Positions 41,817-51,526 of a stretch of 64,000 nucleotides of DNA are shown here, one piece after another. The position numbers and the translations under genes are program-made. How positions within the stretch are numbered: position 1 is the stretch's first letter; every line of letters begins with the position of its first letter. The stretch comes from Aestuariivivens insulae (GTDB lineage: Bacteria > Bacteroidota > Bacteroidia > Flavobacteriales > Flavobacteriaceae): assembly GCF_022662195.1 (NCBI RefSeq), contig NZ_JAKMCS010000002.1:310001-374000 (forward strand), written 5' to 3'. The notes beneath the pieces are model-generated. The model was not told the origin of the DNA. It saw only the letters and a list, made by a program, of their open reading frames with translations, and searched no databases.

Positions 41817-44444
41817 TTAAGCTTGCTTTTTCTTTACGAGCATACGTTTTATTTCATTAAGCTTCATAAGGGCTTCTACAGGGGTTAGGGTATCAATATC
41901 GGTGTGTAAAATTTCGTCTTTTATGTTTTCCAGTAATGGGTCGTCTAAATTAAAAAAGCTAAGTTGCATCTCATCGTTAAGGGATTTTACCTTATCGGTT
42001 AGCTCTTCACTGGAATGCGATTGTTCTAACTTCTTTAAAATTTTATTGGCTTTATGCAATACTTGCTGTGGCATACCTGCCATTTTAGCTACATGAATAC
42101 CAAAACTATGTGCGCTACCTCCAGCCACTAGTTTCCTTAAAAAAAGCACATTGTCTTTTAATTCCTTAACCGAAACATTATAGTTTTTAATACGCTCAAA
42201 GGTTTCGGTCATTTCATTAAGCTCATGATAATGGGTAGCAAACAAGGTTTTTGGCTTGGCTGGATGCTCGTGTAAATATTCGCTTATGGCCCAGGCAATG
42301 GAAATACCATCATAAGTACTGGTTCCACGGCCAATTTCATCCAATAACACTAAGCTCCTTTCTGAAATATTGTTAAGTATTGAAGCCGTTTCATTCATCT
42401 CTACCATAAAGGTACTTTCGCCCATCGATATATTATCACTGGCGCCAACCCTTGTAAAAATTTTATCGACCAGCCCTATTTTAGCCTCCTTGGCCGGCAC
42501 AAAACTTCCTATTTGTGCCAACAAAACTATGAGTGCCGTTTGTCTTAGAATTGCCGACTTACCAGACATATTGGGCCCTGTAATCATGATAATTTGTTGT
42601 GAAGTCCTATCTAAAAACACATCGTTGGCAATATAGGCTTCTCCTATTGGCAATTGCTTTTCTATAACAGGATGGCGGCCGTTTTTAATATCTAAATCGA
42701 AACTATCATCAATAATTGGATACACGTAGTTATTATCGTTTGCCAATTGGGCAAAACCACATAAACAATCTAACTGGCCAATTAAGTAAGCATTTTGCTG
42801 CACAGCCTTGATATACTGATTCATCCAGACCACCAACTCAGCAAACAACTGTTGTTCTATGGCTAATATTCGTTCTTCTGCCCCTAAGATTTTGGCTTCA
42901 TATTCCTTAAGCTCCTCGGTGATGTAACGCTCTGCACTCACCAAGGTTTGCTTTCTAATCCATTCTTCTGGCACTTTATCCTTATGCGTATTGCGCACTT
43001 CAATATAATATCCAAAAACATTATTGGATGCTATTTTAAGCGAGGTAATACCGGTACGTTCTGTTTCTCGCTCCAACATATTATCTAAATAGTCCTTCCC
43101 AGATTTTGAAAGATCCCTTAACTCATCTAACTCATTAGAAAACCCACTAGCAATGGTATTCCCTTTTAATACATTTACAGGGGCTTCTTCGTTTAATGTT
43201 TCCTTTATTTTCTCTCTAAGGACATCACAACCTTGAAGATTATCTCCAATAATTTTAAGTGATTCGTTATTGCAATTAGTGGCCAAACCTTTGATAGGCA
43301 CAATAGCTTCCAAGGAATTTTTAAGTTGAATGACCTCACGAGGACTCACCTTACCAGTTGCCGTTTTGGAAATTAAACGTTCTAAATCGCCAATATGCTT
43401 AATATGGCTTTGTATTTTTTGAAGCACCGTGTTTTCTTTGTTCAGAAAATCGACCACCTCATGGCGTTGCTTTATCTTATCCAAACTTTTTAAGGGCAAG
43501 GCCAACCAACGCTTTAGCATTCTTCCGCCCATTGGTGAAATGGTTTTATCGATAATATGCAAAAGCGTTACTGCATTGTTATTGGTAGAATTGTAAAGTT
43601 CTAAATTGCGAATGGTAAACTTATCCATCCATACGTAATCGTCTTCAGCAATTCTGGAAATGGAAGTGATATGCTGTAATTTATGGTGTTGGGTTTCTCC
43701 TAAATAATGCAAAACAGACCCCGAAGCAATAATCCCTTCATATAAATCTTCAACCCCAAAGCCTTTAAGGGTTTTGGTATTGAAGTGCTTGATTAGGGTT
43801 TCATAGGCATAATCGGTTTGATAGACCCAGTCCTCCAAATAAAACGTATGGAAATCGTCGCCAAACGTTTCGTTAAACAATGCTCGTTTTTGTTTGGACA
43901 CCAAGACTTCACTTGGATTAAAATTTTGGAGTAATTTATCGATATACTCGGCATTGCCTTGTGAGGTTAAAAATTCACCTGTTGAAATATCTAAAAAGGA
44001 AATCCCTATATATTTGGATGCCGATTTCGTCGAAGCATCGAAATGCACCGAACACAAAAAGTTATTCGACTTAGATACCAACACCTCATCGTTTAGGGCT
44101 ACCCCAGGCGTAACCAATTCGGTTACCCCCCGTTTTACGATGGTTTTGGTTTGTTTGGGGTCTTCCAATTGATCGCAAATCGCCACGCGCTCTCCGGCCT
44201 TAACCAACTTGGGCAAATAAGTGTTTAAGGAATGGTGTGGAAATCCTGCCAATTCGGTCCTTTCACTACCATTGTTCCTATTGGTTAAAATAATACCTAA
44301 AATACCCGCTGCCTTAACGGCATCTTCACCAAAGGTTTCATAAAAATCGCCCACACGAAACAACAGCAAAGCATCGGGATATTTAGCTTTAATGGCATTA
44401 TACTGTTTCATTAACGGGGTTTCCTTTTTTGCTTTTTTACTCAT
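41817..44444 (-). CDS. mutS: DNA mismatch repair protein MutS
   Basis: 875 aa, typical of MutS1. The N-terminal mismatch-sensing motif '[16 protein letters not shown]' has the Phe-x-Glu wedge residues. The core lever/clamp region is followed by the ABC ATPase with Walker [17 protein letters not shown] (near residue 620), '[20 protein letters not shown]', Walker B '[17 protein letters not shown]' and '[12 protein letters not shown]'. The C-terminal helical part ends '[17 protein letters not shown]', like the dimerisation tail. It binds mismatches and recruits MutL. A 20-bp palindrome lies just upstream of the start codon. Confidence 0.97.
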   Translation of the reverse strand: MSKKAKKETPLMKQYNAIKAKYPDALLLFRVGDFYETFGEDAVKAAGILGIILTNRNNGSERTELAGFPHHSLNTYLPKLVKAGERVAICDQLEDPKQTKTIVKRGVTELVTPGVALNDEVLVSKSNNFLCSVHFDASTKSASKYIGISFLDISTGEFLTSQGNAEYIDKLLQNFNPSEVLVSKQKRALFNETFGDDFHTFYLEDWVYQTDYAYETLIKHFNTKTLKGFGVEDLYEGIIASGSVLHYLGETQHHKLQHITSISRIAEDDYVWMDKFTIRNLELYNSTNNNAVTLLHIIDKTISPMGGRMLKRWLALPLKSLDKIKQRHEVVDFLNKENTVLQKIQSHIKHIGDLERLISKTATGKVSPREVIQLKNSLEAIVPIKGLATNCNNESLKIIGDNLQGCDVLREKIKETLNEEAPVNVLKGNTIASGFSNELDELRDLSKSGKDYLDNMLERETERTGITSLKIASNNVFGYYIEVRNTHKDKVPEEWIRKQTLVSAERYITEELKEYEAKILGAEERILAIEQQLFAELVVWMNQYIKAVQQNAYLIGQLDCLCGFAQLANDNNYVYPIIDDSFDLDIKNGRHPVIEKQLPIGEAYIANDVFLDRTSQQIIMITGPNMSGKSAILRQTALIVLLAQIGSFVPAKEAKIGLVDKIFTRVGASDNISMGESTFMVEMNETASILNNISERSLVLLDEIGRGTSTYDGISIAWAISEYLHEHPAKPKTLFATHYHELNEMTETFERIKNYNVSVKELKDNVLFLRKLVAGGSAHSFGIHVAKMAGMPQQVLHKANKILKKLEQSHSSEELTDKVKSLNDEMQLSFFNLDDPLLENIKDEILHTDIDTLTPVEALMKLNEIKRMLVKKKQA

Positions 44445-44455
44445 AGTCTTCTATC

Positions 44456-44475
44456 ATACCCATGAAGATGGGAAT
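44456..44475. repeat. 20-bp palindrome ATACCC-N8-GGGAAT
   Basis: ATACCCATGAAGATGGGAAT, one mismatch from ATTCCC-N8-GGGAAT, starting 12 bp upstream of the mutS start codon. It is followed by CTCAA, like the AATCTC flank of the other copies (23815, 57862). Confidence 0.65.
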
Positions 44476-44661
44476 CTCAATGGTAAAATGGTTTTTAAGT
44501 TTTACTTTTGTTGAAAATTGTAACACGCAATGTACTATTAATTTCATGCTTTTTGAAGTTGATTTTTCATAAGTTATTTACAATTGAATCGAGATTTCAA
44601 CAATACAATCGTCATTGCGTGAATGGTGAAGCCACACCTCTTAGTAATGGCAGAAACATTG

Positions 44662-44723
44662 GTGACTGAGGCTCTGCAAGTCACATAAAACAAATAAAAT
44701 GGCGCTTCGAGAGCCTCAGCGCC
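44662..44723 (+). repeat. Paired-hairpin element with complementary loops, copy 2 (upstream of SpoU methyltransferase)
   Basis: Hairpin 1 has a 5-bp stem GTGAC/GTCAC (44662-44666, 44680-44684) around the 13-nt loop TGAGGCTCTGCAA. After 16 nt comes hairpin 2, GGCGC/GCGCC (44701-44705, 44719-44723), around TTCGAGAGCCTCA. The loops match copy 1 (20446-20513) almost exactly, while both stems differ and still pair (GGCAC/GTGCC there, GGCGC/GCGCC here). The element overlaps a spurious ATG at 44699. Confidence 0.85.
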
Positions 44724-44731
44724 CAGTAATG

Positions 44732-45268
44732 ATGCGTAAACTAAAAAATAGCGAATTAGACCGACTAAGCATTAATGCTTTTAAAGAAGCCCAAAAAACA
44801 CCTCTTATTATTGTATTGGACAATATTAGAAGTTTAAACAATATAGGTTCGGTATTTAGAACGAGTGATGCCTTTTTAATTGAAAAAATCTACCTCTGTG
44901 GTATTACGGCAACACCACCTCACAAAGACATCCATAAAACGGCTTTGGGCAGTACCGAAACCGTACACTGGGAATACGCCAAAGACACCTTACAGGTGGT
45001 TGAAAAACTAAAGGCTGAAGGTGTAAAGGTTTGCGCCATAGAACAGGCTGAAAACGCTACCATGCTCAACGACTTTACTCCTGAAGCCAAAACCCGTTAC
45101 GCCTTGGTTTTTGGCAACGAAGTAAAAGGTGTTGCACAAGATGTGGTTAACGCTAGTAATATGGTTATTGAAATTCCACAGTATGGCACCAAGCATTCCT
45201 TAAATATTTCGGTGAGCTGCGGCGTTGTGGTTTGGGATGTGTTTTCTAAGCTAGAAGCTAGAAGTTAG
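44732..45268 (+). CDS. SpoU/TrmH-family RNA 2'-O-methyltransferase
   Basis: 178 aa from the ATG at 44732 (MRKLKNSELDRLSINAFK). The frame extends to an ATG at 44699, but those codons lie in the repeat element, so the later start is preferred; 44729 is an equivalent alternative. SPOUT-fold motifs are 'LIIVLDNIRSLNNIGSVFRT' (motif 1), 'YALVFGNEVKGVAQDVV' (motif 2) and 'IEIPQYGTKHSLNISVSCGV' (motif 3, trefoil-knot SAM site). It methylates ribose in tRNA or rRNA; the target site cannot be named. It lacks the N-terminal substrate-binding domain of rRNA-type members. Confidence 0.92.
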   Translation: MRKLKNSELDRLSINAFKEAQKTPLIIVLDNIRSLNNIGSVFRTSDAFLIEKIYLCGITATPPHKDIHKTALGSTETVHWEYAKDTLQVVEKLKAEGVKVCAIEQAENATMLNDFTPEAKTRYALVFGNEVKGVAQDVVNASNMVIEIPQYGTKHSLNISVSCGVVVWDVFSKLEARS

Positions 45269-45284
45269 AACATACTTAACCTTA

Positions 45285-45315
45285 TTGTCATTTCGAACGT
45301 AGTGAGAAATCTCAT
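45285..45315 (+). repeat. TGTCATTTCGA-type repeat (half copy)
   Basis: TTGTCATTTCGAACGT followed by AGTGAGAAATCTCAT, ending 5 bp before the start codon at 45321. The first 16 bases are identical to the left arm of the large fold-back at 55431-55524, and both continue to AATCTCAT. Confidence 0.7.
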
Positions 45316-45320
45316 AATAT

Positions 45321-45980
45321 ATGGCAACTAAAACTAAAAAGCCGTGGCCTACCAAAGCTGTTATGACCCAGATTTACGATATGAAACTCTGGGGCGGCAA
45401 GGACTTCGATTTTTATTCTGGGACAGGATCTCATGATACAGAAATTGTAACCACATATATAAATGCCGTAACAGCTTTTTTAAAATCGTTTTCCAAACCA
45501 TTAACCATTTGTGATTTTGGTTGCGGTGACTTTAATATTGGCAAACACTTAGTTCCGCTTTCAAAAAAATATATTGCCATTGATATTGTTAAAGCCCTTA
45601 TTGAAAGAAACCAAAACCTATTTAAAGCAGCCCATTTAGAATTTCATTGTTTAGATATTGCAAAAGACCAACTTCCAACGGCAGATTGCGTGATTATTAG
45701 GCAAGTGCTTCAGCATTTATCAAATCCTGAAATACAAAGCATAGTAACCCAATTACAAGCATATAAATATCTTATTTTAACCGAACATATCCCGTTAGGC
45801 AACTTTACGCCAAACAAAGACATCATTTCCGGACAAGGTATTCGAATAAAGCAACATAGCGGGGTTAATATTCTTGAAGCACCCTTTAATTTAAAGATCA
45901 AAAACAAAAAACAACTTGACGAACATATTTTAGAAAATAACAAAGGACGTATTGTTACTATATTGTATACTATGTTTTAA
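45321..45980 (+). CDS. Class I SAM-dependent methyltransferase
   Basis: 219 aa. The SAM-binding motif I is LTICDFGCGDFNIGKHL (near residue 60); 'KYIAIDIVKALIERNQ' gives the motif II acid and 'ADCVIIRQVLQHLSNPEIQ' resembles motif IV with a helix typical of small-molecule methyltransferases. The N-terminal region 'MTQIYDMKLWGGKDFDFYSG' may form the acceptor site. The substrate is unknown. It follows the SpoU methyltransferase after 52 bp on the same strand. Confidence 0.85.
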   Translation: MATKTKKPWPTKAVMTQIYDMKLWGGKDFDFYSGTGSHDTEIVTTYINAVTAFLKSFSKPLTICDFGCGDFNIGKHLVPLSKKYIAIDIVKALIERNQNLFKAAHLEFHCLDIAKDQLPTADCVIIRQVLQHLSNPEIQSIVTQLQAYKYLILTEHIPLGNFTPNKDIISGQGIRIKQHSGVNILEAPFNLKIKNKKQLDEHILENNKGRIVTILYTMF

Positions 45981-46130
45981 ATTGGAAATTCACTGTAATT
46001 TTATTTGATTCTTAAAGTAAGAAAAATTAACTTCATTTATAACATAGCTAGATCAATAATCATTTGGTGTTTATCCTTTGAAAACCACAAAGAATACCCA
46101 AACATTAATTCAATTCAACCATAAAGAAGT

Positions 46131-46737
46131 ATGAAATTAATTATTAACTTTCTTTTTCTTGCAATAAGCGCAACAACATTTGGGCAAAGTGATTTTGTTA
46201 TACAGGTAAACGATTCTCTATTTGACTTAGCCCTTGACACGAATTATCAAATTAATATCAAAGGGGGAGATTTTTACAATTAAGCTAAAAGCTAAAGACA
46301 CTTTAACACATGACGACAACCTTTATAGCTTCAAATTCCCTAAAGACTACAAAGTCTCAAAAGCTATCATTGATGATGGAATTCACCAGATAATGATTAT
46401 GACCGCTGAAGGAAGTGGCATTCTAATTCAACAATATATCAATTTTAACCCTACAATGCTTAATGAAATGATGATAAACGAAGCGACCAAGGAAAGCATT
46501 AATTATGGATTTAAAATGAAGAGACAAGATTATAACAGAGATTTAATCTCTGGACAAAAGATAAATGTTGACAAAGCCATTTTAAAGTACAAAGACGAGA
46601 TAAACATTTATGAAATAGCCTCAATTGGCAATAGAGATGAAGGAATTATTATTATAACAATGAGAATGGATGATGATGAAGGCACTCAAGGTCAAAAGAT
46701 AATTGACTTAATGTGGAATACCTTAATATATAAATAA
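46131..46737 (+). pseudogene. Secreted protein of unknown function interrupted by a +1 frameshift in a G5 run
   Basis: The ATG at 46131 gives MKLIINFLFLAISATTFGQ, a signal peptide, and continues for 50 codons to a stop at 46281-46283. The downstream +1 frame is open to 46737. If one G is removed from the G run at 46263-46267, the two parts join as '...NYQINIK-GEIFTIKLKAKD...' into one uninterrupted protein of about 201 aa. The 3' part alone would begin at a TTG at 46234 and would lack the signal peptide. Causes could be an inactivating mutation, slippage-based phase variation, or an assembly error. No family is recognised. Confidence 0.75.
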
Positions 46738-46750
46738 AAGGCAATAGATT

Positions 46751-47884
46751 TTACATTTCCCCACAAATCTCATCCAATACCCATAAATAATCGGCACGGT
46801 TCTCCATAAAATCCTTCCCTGAAATATCAATGATTTTCACATTAACATCGGTTTGGGTTTTTAGGAAGTCCAAATAACCTGCATTGATTTTTTCAAGGTA
46901 GTCATTAGCTATATTTTGCTCGTAATCGCGCCCTCGCTTTTTGATGTTTTGCTGCAATTGCTCGGTACTCTGATATAGATACACATACAACTCTGGCTTG
47001 GCTATGTCTTTATACATTAAATAAAACAGCTTACGGTAGAGGTTAAATTCATCTTCTGGCAAGGTAATTTTCGAGAAAATCAACGACTTAAACACATCGT
47101 AATCGCTTACCACAAAATCCTTGAACAAATCGAGTTGCGATAGGTCGTCACTAATTTGCTGGTAACGATCGGCCAAAAACGACATTTCCAAAGGAAACGC
47201 ATAACGTTCTGGCTCTTTATAAAATTGCGGCAAAAAGGGATTATCGGCAAAGCGCTCCAAAATTAATTTGGCATTAAAATCTCGGGCCAACTTTGTCGCT
47301 AAACTGGTTTTCCCAGCCCCTATATTACCTTCTATAGCGATGTAATTATAATCTGAGAATTTAAACTGCTTGCTTGGGTTTTTCAGCCAAATGTTAATAG
47401 GCTCTAAAACCGATTCATCCTTACTTTCATCCAACAACACCGACACAACTTTATCCAACTTGGGGTGCATTACCTTCGATGCTATGTCGTTTAACGGCAA
47501 GAGCACAAACCTACGTTTTTGCATTTCGGGGTGCGGCACCTGCAAGGTTTGGGTATTTATTATTTGGTCTTCGGCAAAAACAATATCCAAATCGATGGTT
47601 CTGGCCTCATAAACATGACTATGGCTACGTACACGCCCCAAAGTCTTTTCTATAGCCAACAAGTGTTCAAGAACGCTTTGCGGTTCCAAATCACTTTCCA
47701 AAACCAAACAGCAATTAAAGAAGTCGTCTCCTTCAAAACCAAAAGCTGGAGATTGATAGACTTTGGAAATCAATTTAATGTTACCAATACGCTCATGTAT
47801 AGCATTAACGGCATCTTGCAAGTTTTTAAACTTATCGCCCTTGTTACTGCCCAAAGCAATATGGTATGTTGTTGCGTTCACCAT
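46751..47884 (-). CDS. folK: Bifunctional HPPK (folK) / deoxynucleoside kinase fusion
   Basis: 377 aa from the ATG at 47884 (MVNATTYHIALGSNKGDKF); the frame is open further upstream, but that sequence is not HPPK-like. Residues about 1-165 are 6-hydroxymethyl-7,8-dihydropterin pyrophosphokinase: 'SNKGDKFKNLQDAV', 'LGRVRSHSHVYEARTIDLDI' and 'VPHPEMQKRRFVLLPL'. Residues about 175-377 are a deoxynucleoside kinase with P-loop EGNIGAGKTSLATKLA, 'DYDVFKSLIFSKITLP' and the lid RGRDYEQNIANDYLEKI. The first domain acts in folate synthesis, the second in deoxynucleoside salvage. I believe this fusion is recurrent in Flavobacteriia. It diverges from the queuosine-precursor transporter. Confidence 0.93.
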   Translation of the reverse strand: MVNATTYHIALGSNKGDKFKNLQDAVNAIHERIGNIKLISKVYQSPAFGFEGDDFFNCCLVLESDLEPQSVLEHLLAIEKTLGRVRSHSHVYEARTIDLDIVFAEDQIINTQTLQVPHPEMQKRRFVLLPLNDIASKVMHPKLDKVVSVLLDESKDESVLEPINIWLKNPSKQFKFSDYNYIAIEGNIGAGKTSLATKLARDFNAKLILERFADNPFLPQFYKEPERYAFPLEMSFLADRYQQISDDLSQLDLFKDFVVSDYDVFKSLIFSKITLPEDEFNLYRKLFYLMYKDIAKPELYVYLYQSTEQLQQNIKKRGRDYEQNIANDYLEKINAGYLDFLKTQTDVNVKIIDISGKDFMENRADYLWVLDEICGEM

Positions 47885-47956
47885 AACGAAAGGCAAAATA
47901 ACTAAAACAATTTTTAATCCGTTATATTTACTGAACGTATTTATCCACAATTACAA

Positions 47957-48661
47957 ATGACACAAAAAGACAAACTCGCCGCCCAACGCATATACATCCT
48001 CTTAGGTGCACTGTTTATAACCTCGTTAGTGGTATCCAACCTTATCTTTCAAAAATTCTTTTATTGGTATCCCTTTGATGTTGAAATTTTTGGAAGTAAA
48101 CTTTTTGAAATATCGGTTGGTATTCTGCCTTATCCCATTACCTTTTTAATTACCGACTTAATAAGTGAAATTTATGGCAAAAAACGAGCCAACGACATTG
48201 TGGTTGCTGGCATATTTGCATCGTTATTTTCTGTATTCATTATTTATGCTGCCAATGGTGTTCCGGCTATTCCAAACTCTCCAATAGACAACCCTACGTT
48301 TACCCATGTTTTTGGCCGCACTATTTTAGCAGTAGCCTCTAGTATGATTGCCTATTTGTTTGCCCAGTTTATCGACATACAGATCTATCATTTTTGGAAA
48401 CGCCTTACCCAAGGCAAACACCTCTGGTTAAGAAATAATTTCTCCACATGGCTTTCACAATTTGTTGACACCTTTTCGGTAGTTTTCCTGCTTTGCTTTT
48501 TTAAGGTATTACCGTGGGACATCTTTAAAGGCCTTTTAATTAGCGGGTTTCTTTTTAAAGTATTGGTCGCTGCTTGTGATACGCCATTCTTATATCTAGG
48601 AGTCTATCTCTTTAGAAAACGGTTCAACTTAAAGGTGAATGAAGAAATAGATTTACTTTAG
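47957..48661 (+). CDS. Queuosine precursor transporter (YhhQ/QueT-like, VUT family)
   Basis: 234 aa inner-membrane protein with about six hydrophobic segments. Family signatures are 'SLVVSNLIFQKFF', 'GILPYPITFLITDLISEIYG' and 'NNFSTWLSQFVDTFSVVFL' (the conserved Ser-Q-x-x-D-T motif). It imports 7-cyano-7-deazaguanine or a related queuine precursor for tRNA modification. It is transcribed divergently from folK-dNK, with 72 bp between the chosen starts. Confidence 0.9.
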   Translation: MTQKDKLAAQRIYILLGALFITSLVVSNLIFQKFFYWYPFDVEIFGSKLFEISVGILPYPITFLITDLISEIYGKKRANDIVVAGIFASLFSVFIIYAANGVPAIPNSPIDNPTFTHVFGRTILAVASSMIAYLFAQFIDIQIYHFWKRLTQGKHLWLRNNFSTWLSQFVDTFSVVFLLCFFKVLPWDIFKGLLISGFLFKVLVAACDTPFLYLGVYLFRKRFNLKVNEEIDLL

Positions 48662-48859
48662 CGTTTATGTAAACCAACATATCTTCATCCCCAAATATCG
48701 AGAAGAATACCTCCACTCTTAAAAAGAGAAAGCACAAAACATAATTCTTTTTTTAAACGAAGACACATGTACATCTGTTGGAAAGATTAAGTTTATTATT
48801 TTTACTTATTCCAACCAAACTAAAATTGCTGTCGTATATTTATATATAAAAACTGATTT

Positions 48860-51526
48860 ATGAAAAAAGCCCTAAAAATCACTGGTATTGCCGTATTAAT
48901 TATATTCGCACTCCTTATAGCCATTCCCTTTGTATTTCAAGGCAAAATTAACGATCTCGTTAAACAATTTATCAATCAGAACCTTAATGCAAAAGTTGAA
49001 TTTAGCGATGTGAGCCTAAGCTTTATTAGACACTTTCCAAAAGCCCATGTAAGTGTAAACGATTTGCTCATCACCAATTTCAAACCTTTTGAAAATGACA
49101 CCCTTACCGCGATTAACAACATCGCTTTTACCATGTCTGTGAAAGAATTATTTAAATCTGCAGACCAAGACCCTATGACCATCCAATCTATCTATATAGA
49201 TGAAGCCATTGTGAATTTAAAAACAGATAAAGATGGCCATGTAAATTACGACATTGCTAAACCATCGGAAAGCCAAGCTACAGAAACCAAAGACAGCAAC
49301 TTCGCCTTCGACATAGAGGATTACAAAATAACGAATAGCACCATAAGCTTTAGCGACGCCAGCTCTAAGATGAACATGCTAATATCCCAATTGAACCATC
49401 AGGGCAAAGGTAGTTTTTCAGCAGACCAATCGGACCTAGACACCCATACAGATGCCCTGGTTAGCTTTTCCATGGACAGCACCAATTACCTAAACAAAAA
49501 CTCCATTAAACTGGATGCCATAATTGGGCTTGATCTCAAAAACAGCAAATACAGCTTTAAGGACAATAAAGGATTTATCAATAAGTTGCCTATCGAATTT
49601 TCGGGTTATTTACAGCGATTGGAAAACGGGCAGGATATTGATATTACGTTTGAAAACCCAGAGTCCTCATTTAAAAACTTTTTAGCATTAATACCGGAAG
49701 CCTATTCTAAAAACATTGAAAATGTCCAAACCTCGGGGGATTTTAAAGTAAAAGGTATTATAAAAGGACGAAGCTCTGAAAAAACCATTCCTCACTTCGA
49801 TATTTCAATTACGTCCAACAATGCTTCATTTAAGTATCCAGACCTGCCAAAAAGTGTTGAAAACATTACCATAAACACCTCCATTAAAAATGAAACAGGT
49901 AAAAACGAAGACACCTATATAGACATTAAAGCACTTAATTTTAAAATTGACAGAGACGAATTTAAATCTTCGGCAACCTTAAAGCATCTTACCGAAAACA
50001 TGTTGGTAAATGCCAACATAAATGGCCTTTTAAATTTAGACAACATTTCAAAGGCATACCCCATTACACTGGAAACGCCTTTAACAGGTATTCTGAAAGC
50101 CAACTTAAATACGGCTTTCGACATGAATGCCATTGAAACCAATGCTTACCAACGCATTAAAAATAGTGGCTCGGCAAGTATTACAGACTTTGTTTATACC
50201 TCAAAAGATATGGCGAACCCTATTCATATCTCCAATGCAGACATCGTATTTAACCCAGATACTGTTTCGTTAAACAACTTTAAGGCTAAAACTGGGGATA
50301 GCGATTTAAATGCTACTGGCAACCTTAAAAATTTAATGGGATTTTTATTAAGTGATGGAAATTTACAAGGCGAATTTAAAGTAAACTCCAATGTGTTTAA
50401 GGTGAATGATTTTATGGTTGAAGACGAAACTGCTTCGGAAAATAAAACCGACGTAAATACCGAACCTTTAAAGATACCTGCTTTTTTGGATTGTGTTATT
50501 TATGCTAATGCCAACACGGTGGTTTACGACAATTTAAACTTAAAAGACGTTAAGGGTTCTTTGGTAATAAAAGACCAAAAAGCATCATTGAACGATCTAA
50601 CATCTAGTATATTTGACGGCGCACTGTCTGTTACGGGAGACGTTTCTACAAAAGAAGAAACACCCCGCTTTAATTTAAATTTAAACGCTAACGATTTTGA
50701 TATTGCCAAGTCTTTTAACGGTATGGAACTTCTTCAAAACTTAGCTCCCATAGCCAAATTGCTTCAAGGGAAATTGAATACCAATCTTAATTTTTCTGGT
50801 GATTTAGACCAAGAGTTTACGCCTAACTTAGGTACGGTTTCCGGAAATGCATTAGCCGAACTGTTAAGCACCAAAATTAGCACCGATCAAACAAATTTGA
50901 TTAGCAACCTTGAAGGCGCCTTAAGTTTTATAGATTTTGACAAACTGAATTTAAATGACATTAAAACCAAATTTGAATTTGCAGAGGGTAAAGTAGTCGT
51001 AAAACCTTTTCAGTTAACCTATGAGGACATCAACATTGAAGTTTCTGGTTCGCATGGTTTTGACAAAACTGTAAACTACAACGCCGTATTTAATGTACCC
51101 GCCAAGTATTTAGGAAGCGAAGTAAACAACCTTATCGGCAAAATAAATACTGCCGAAGCCAATACGATTGCCATACCAGTTACGGCCAATATTACAGGCT
51201 CTTTTACGAACCCTACTGTTAAAACCGATTTATCCAGTGGTGTAAAAAACCTAACCCAACAACTTATTGAAATTCAAAAACAAAAACTGCTCAACCAAGG
51301 AAAAGACAAGGCTAAAGACATGCTAAATAACCTTATTGGTGGCAATAAAGCCAAAACGGACTCCCTTAAAGAAGAGCAAAACAATACGGTCAAGGATGTT
51401 TTAGGTGGTATTATAGGCAATAAAACACCATCGGATTCTACCAAAACCAGTACTACCAATACGGTTAAAAATGTATTGGGAGGTTTATTGGGGAAAAAGA
51501 AAAAACAAAAAGATACAGTTAATTAA
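48860..51526 (+). CDS. AsmA-like protein
   Basis: 888 aa. One N-terminal membrane helix ('ITGIAVLIIFALLIAIPFVF') is followed by the AsmA start 'KINDLVKQFINQNLNAKVEF' and 'VSLSFIRHFPKAHVSVNDLL'. The AsmA_2-like C-terminal region runs to about residue 800 ('VSGNALAELLSTKISTD', 'GKVVVKPFQLTYEDINIEVS'). This fits bridge-like proteins anchored in the inner membrane and implicated in lipid transport to the outer membrane. The last about 60 residues hold two copies of a motif NTVK(D/N)VLGG(I/L)(I/L)G separated by polar residues. The 3' end overlaps the convergent DUF2797 gene by 8 bp. Confidence 0.9.
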   Translation: MKKALKITGIAVLIIFALLIAIPFVFQGKINDLVKQFINQNLNAKVEFSDVSLSFIRHFPKAHVSVNDLLITNFKPFENDTLTAINNIAFTMSVKELFKSADQDPMTIQSIYIDEAIVNLKTDKDGHVNYDIAKPSESQATETKDSNFAFDIEDYKITNSTISFSDASSKMNMLISQLNHQGKGSFSADQSDLDTHTDALVSFSMDSTNYLNKNSIKLDAIIGLDLKNSKYSFKDNKGFINKLPIEFSGYLQRLENGQDIDITFENPESSFKNFLALIPEAYSKNIENVQTSGDFKVKGIIKGRSSEKTIPHFDISITSNNASFKYPDLPKSVENITINTSIKNETGKNEDTYIDIKALNFKIDRDEFKSSATLKHLTENMLVNANINGLLNLDNISKAYPITLETPLTGILKANLNTAFDMNAIETNAYQRIKNSGSASITDFVYTSKDMANPIHISNADIVFNPDTVSLNNFKAKTGDSDLNATGNLKNLMGFLLSDGNLQGEFKVNSNVFKVNDFMVEDETASENKTDVNTEPLKIPAFLDCVIYANANTVVYDNLNLKDVKGSLVIKDQKASLNDLTSSIFDGALSVTGDVSTKEETPRFNLNLNANDFDIAKSFNGMELLQNLAPIAKLLQGKLNTNLNFSGDLDQEFTPNLGTVSGNALAELLSTKISTDQTNLISNLEGALSFIDFDKLNLNDIKTKFEFAEGKVVVKPFQLTYEDINIEVSGSHGFDKTVNYNAVFNVPAKYLGSEVNNLIGKINTAEANTIAIPVTANITGSFTNPTVKTDLSSGVKNLTQQLIEIQKQKLLNQGKDKAKDMLNNLIGGNKAKTDSLKEEQNNTVKDVLGGIIGNKTPSDSTKTSTTNTVKNVLGGLLGKKKKQKDTVN

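Larger units (their letters stand above)
44445..44731. other. 287-bp divergent intergenic region mutS/SpoU methyltransferase with two repeat elements
   Basis: No gene. It contains the imperfect palindrome at 44456-44475 near mutS and the paired-hairpin element at 44662-44723 next to the methyltransferase start. The remaining roughly 180 bp is AT-rich without a clear TAnnTTTG motif. Confidence 0.6.

Noticed and set aside
47885-47950. Upstream extension of the folK-dNK reading frame
   Set aside because: The 22 extra residues are not HPPK-like; the family sequence begins at the ATG at 47884.
47763-47960. Plus-strand ORF overlapping the folK start and leading into the transporter gene
   Set aside because: Runs through the HPPK coding region in antisense and has no family features.
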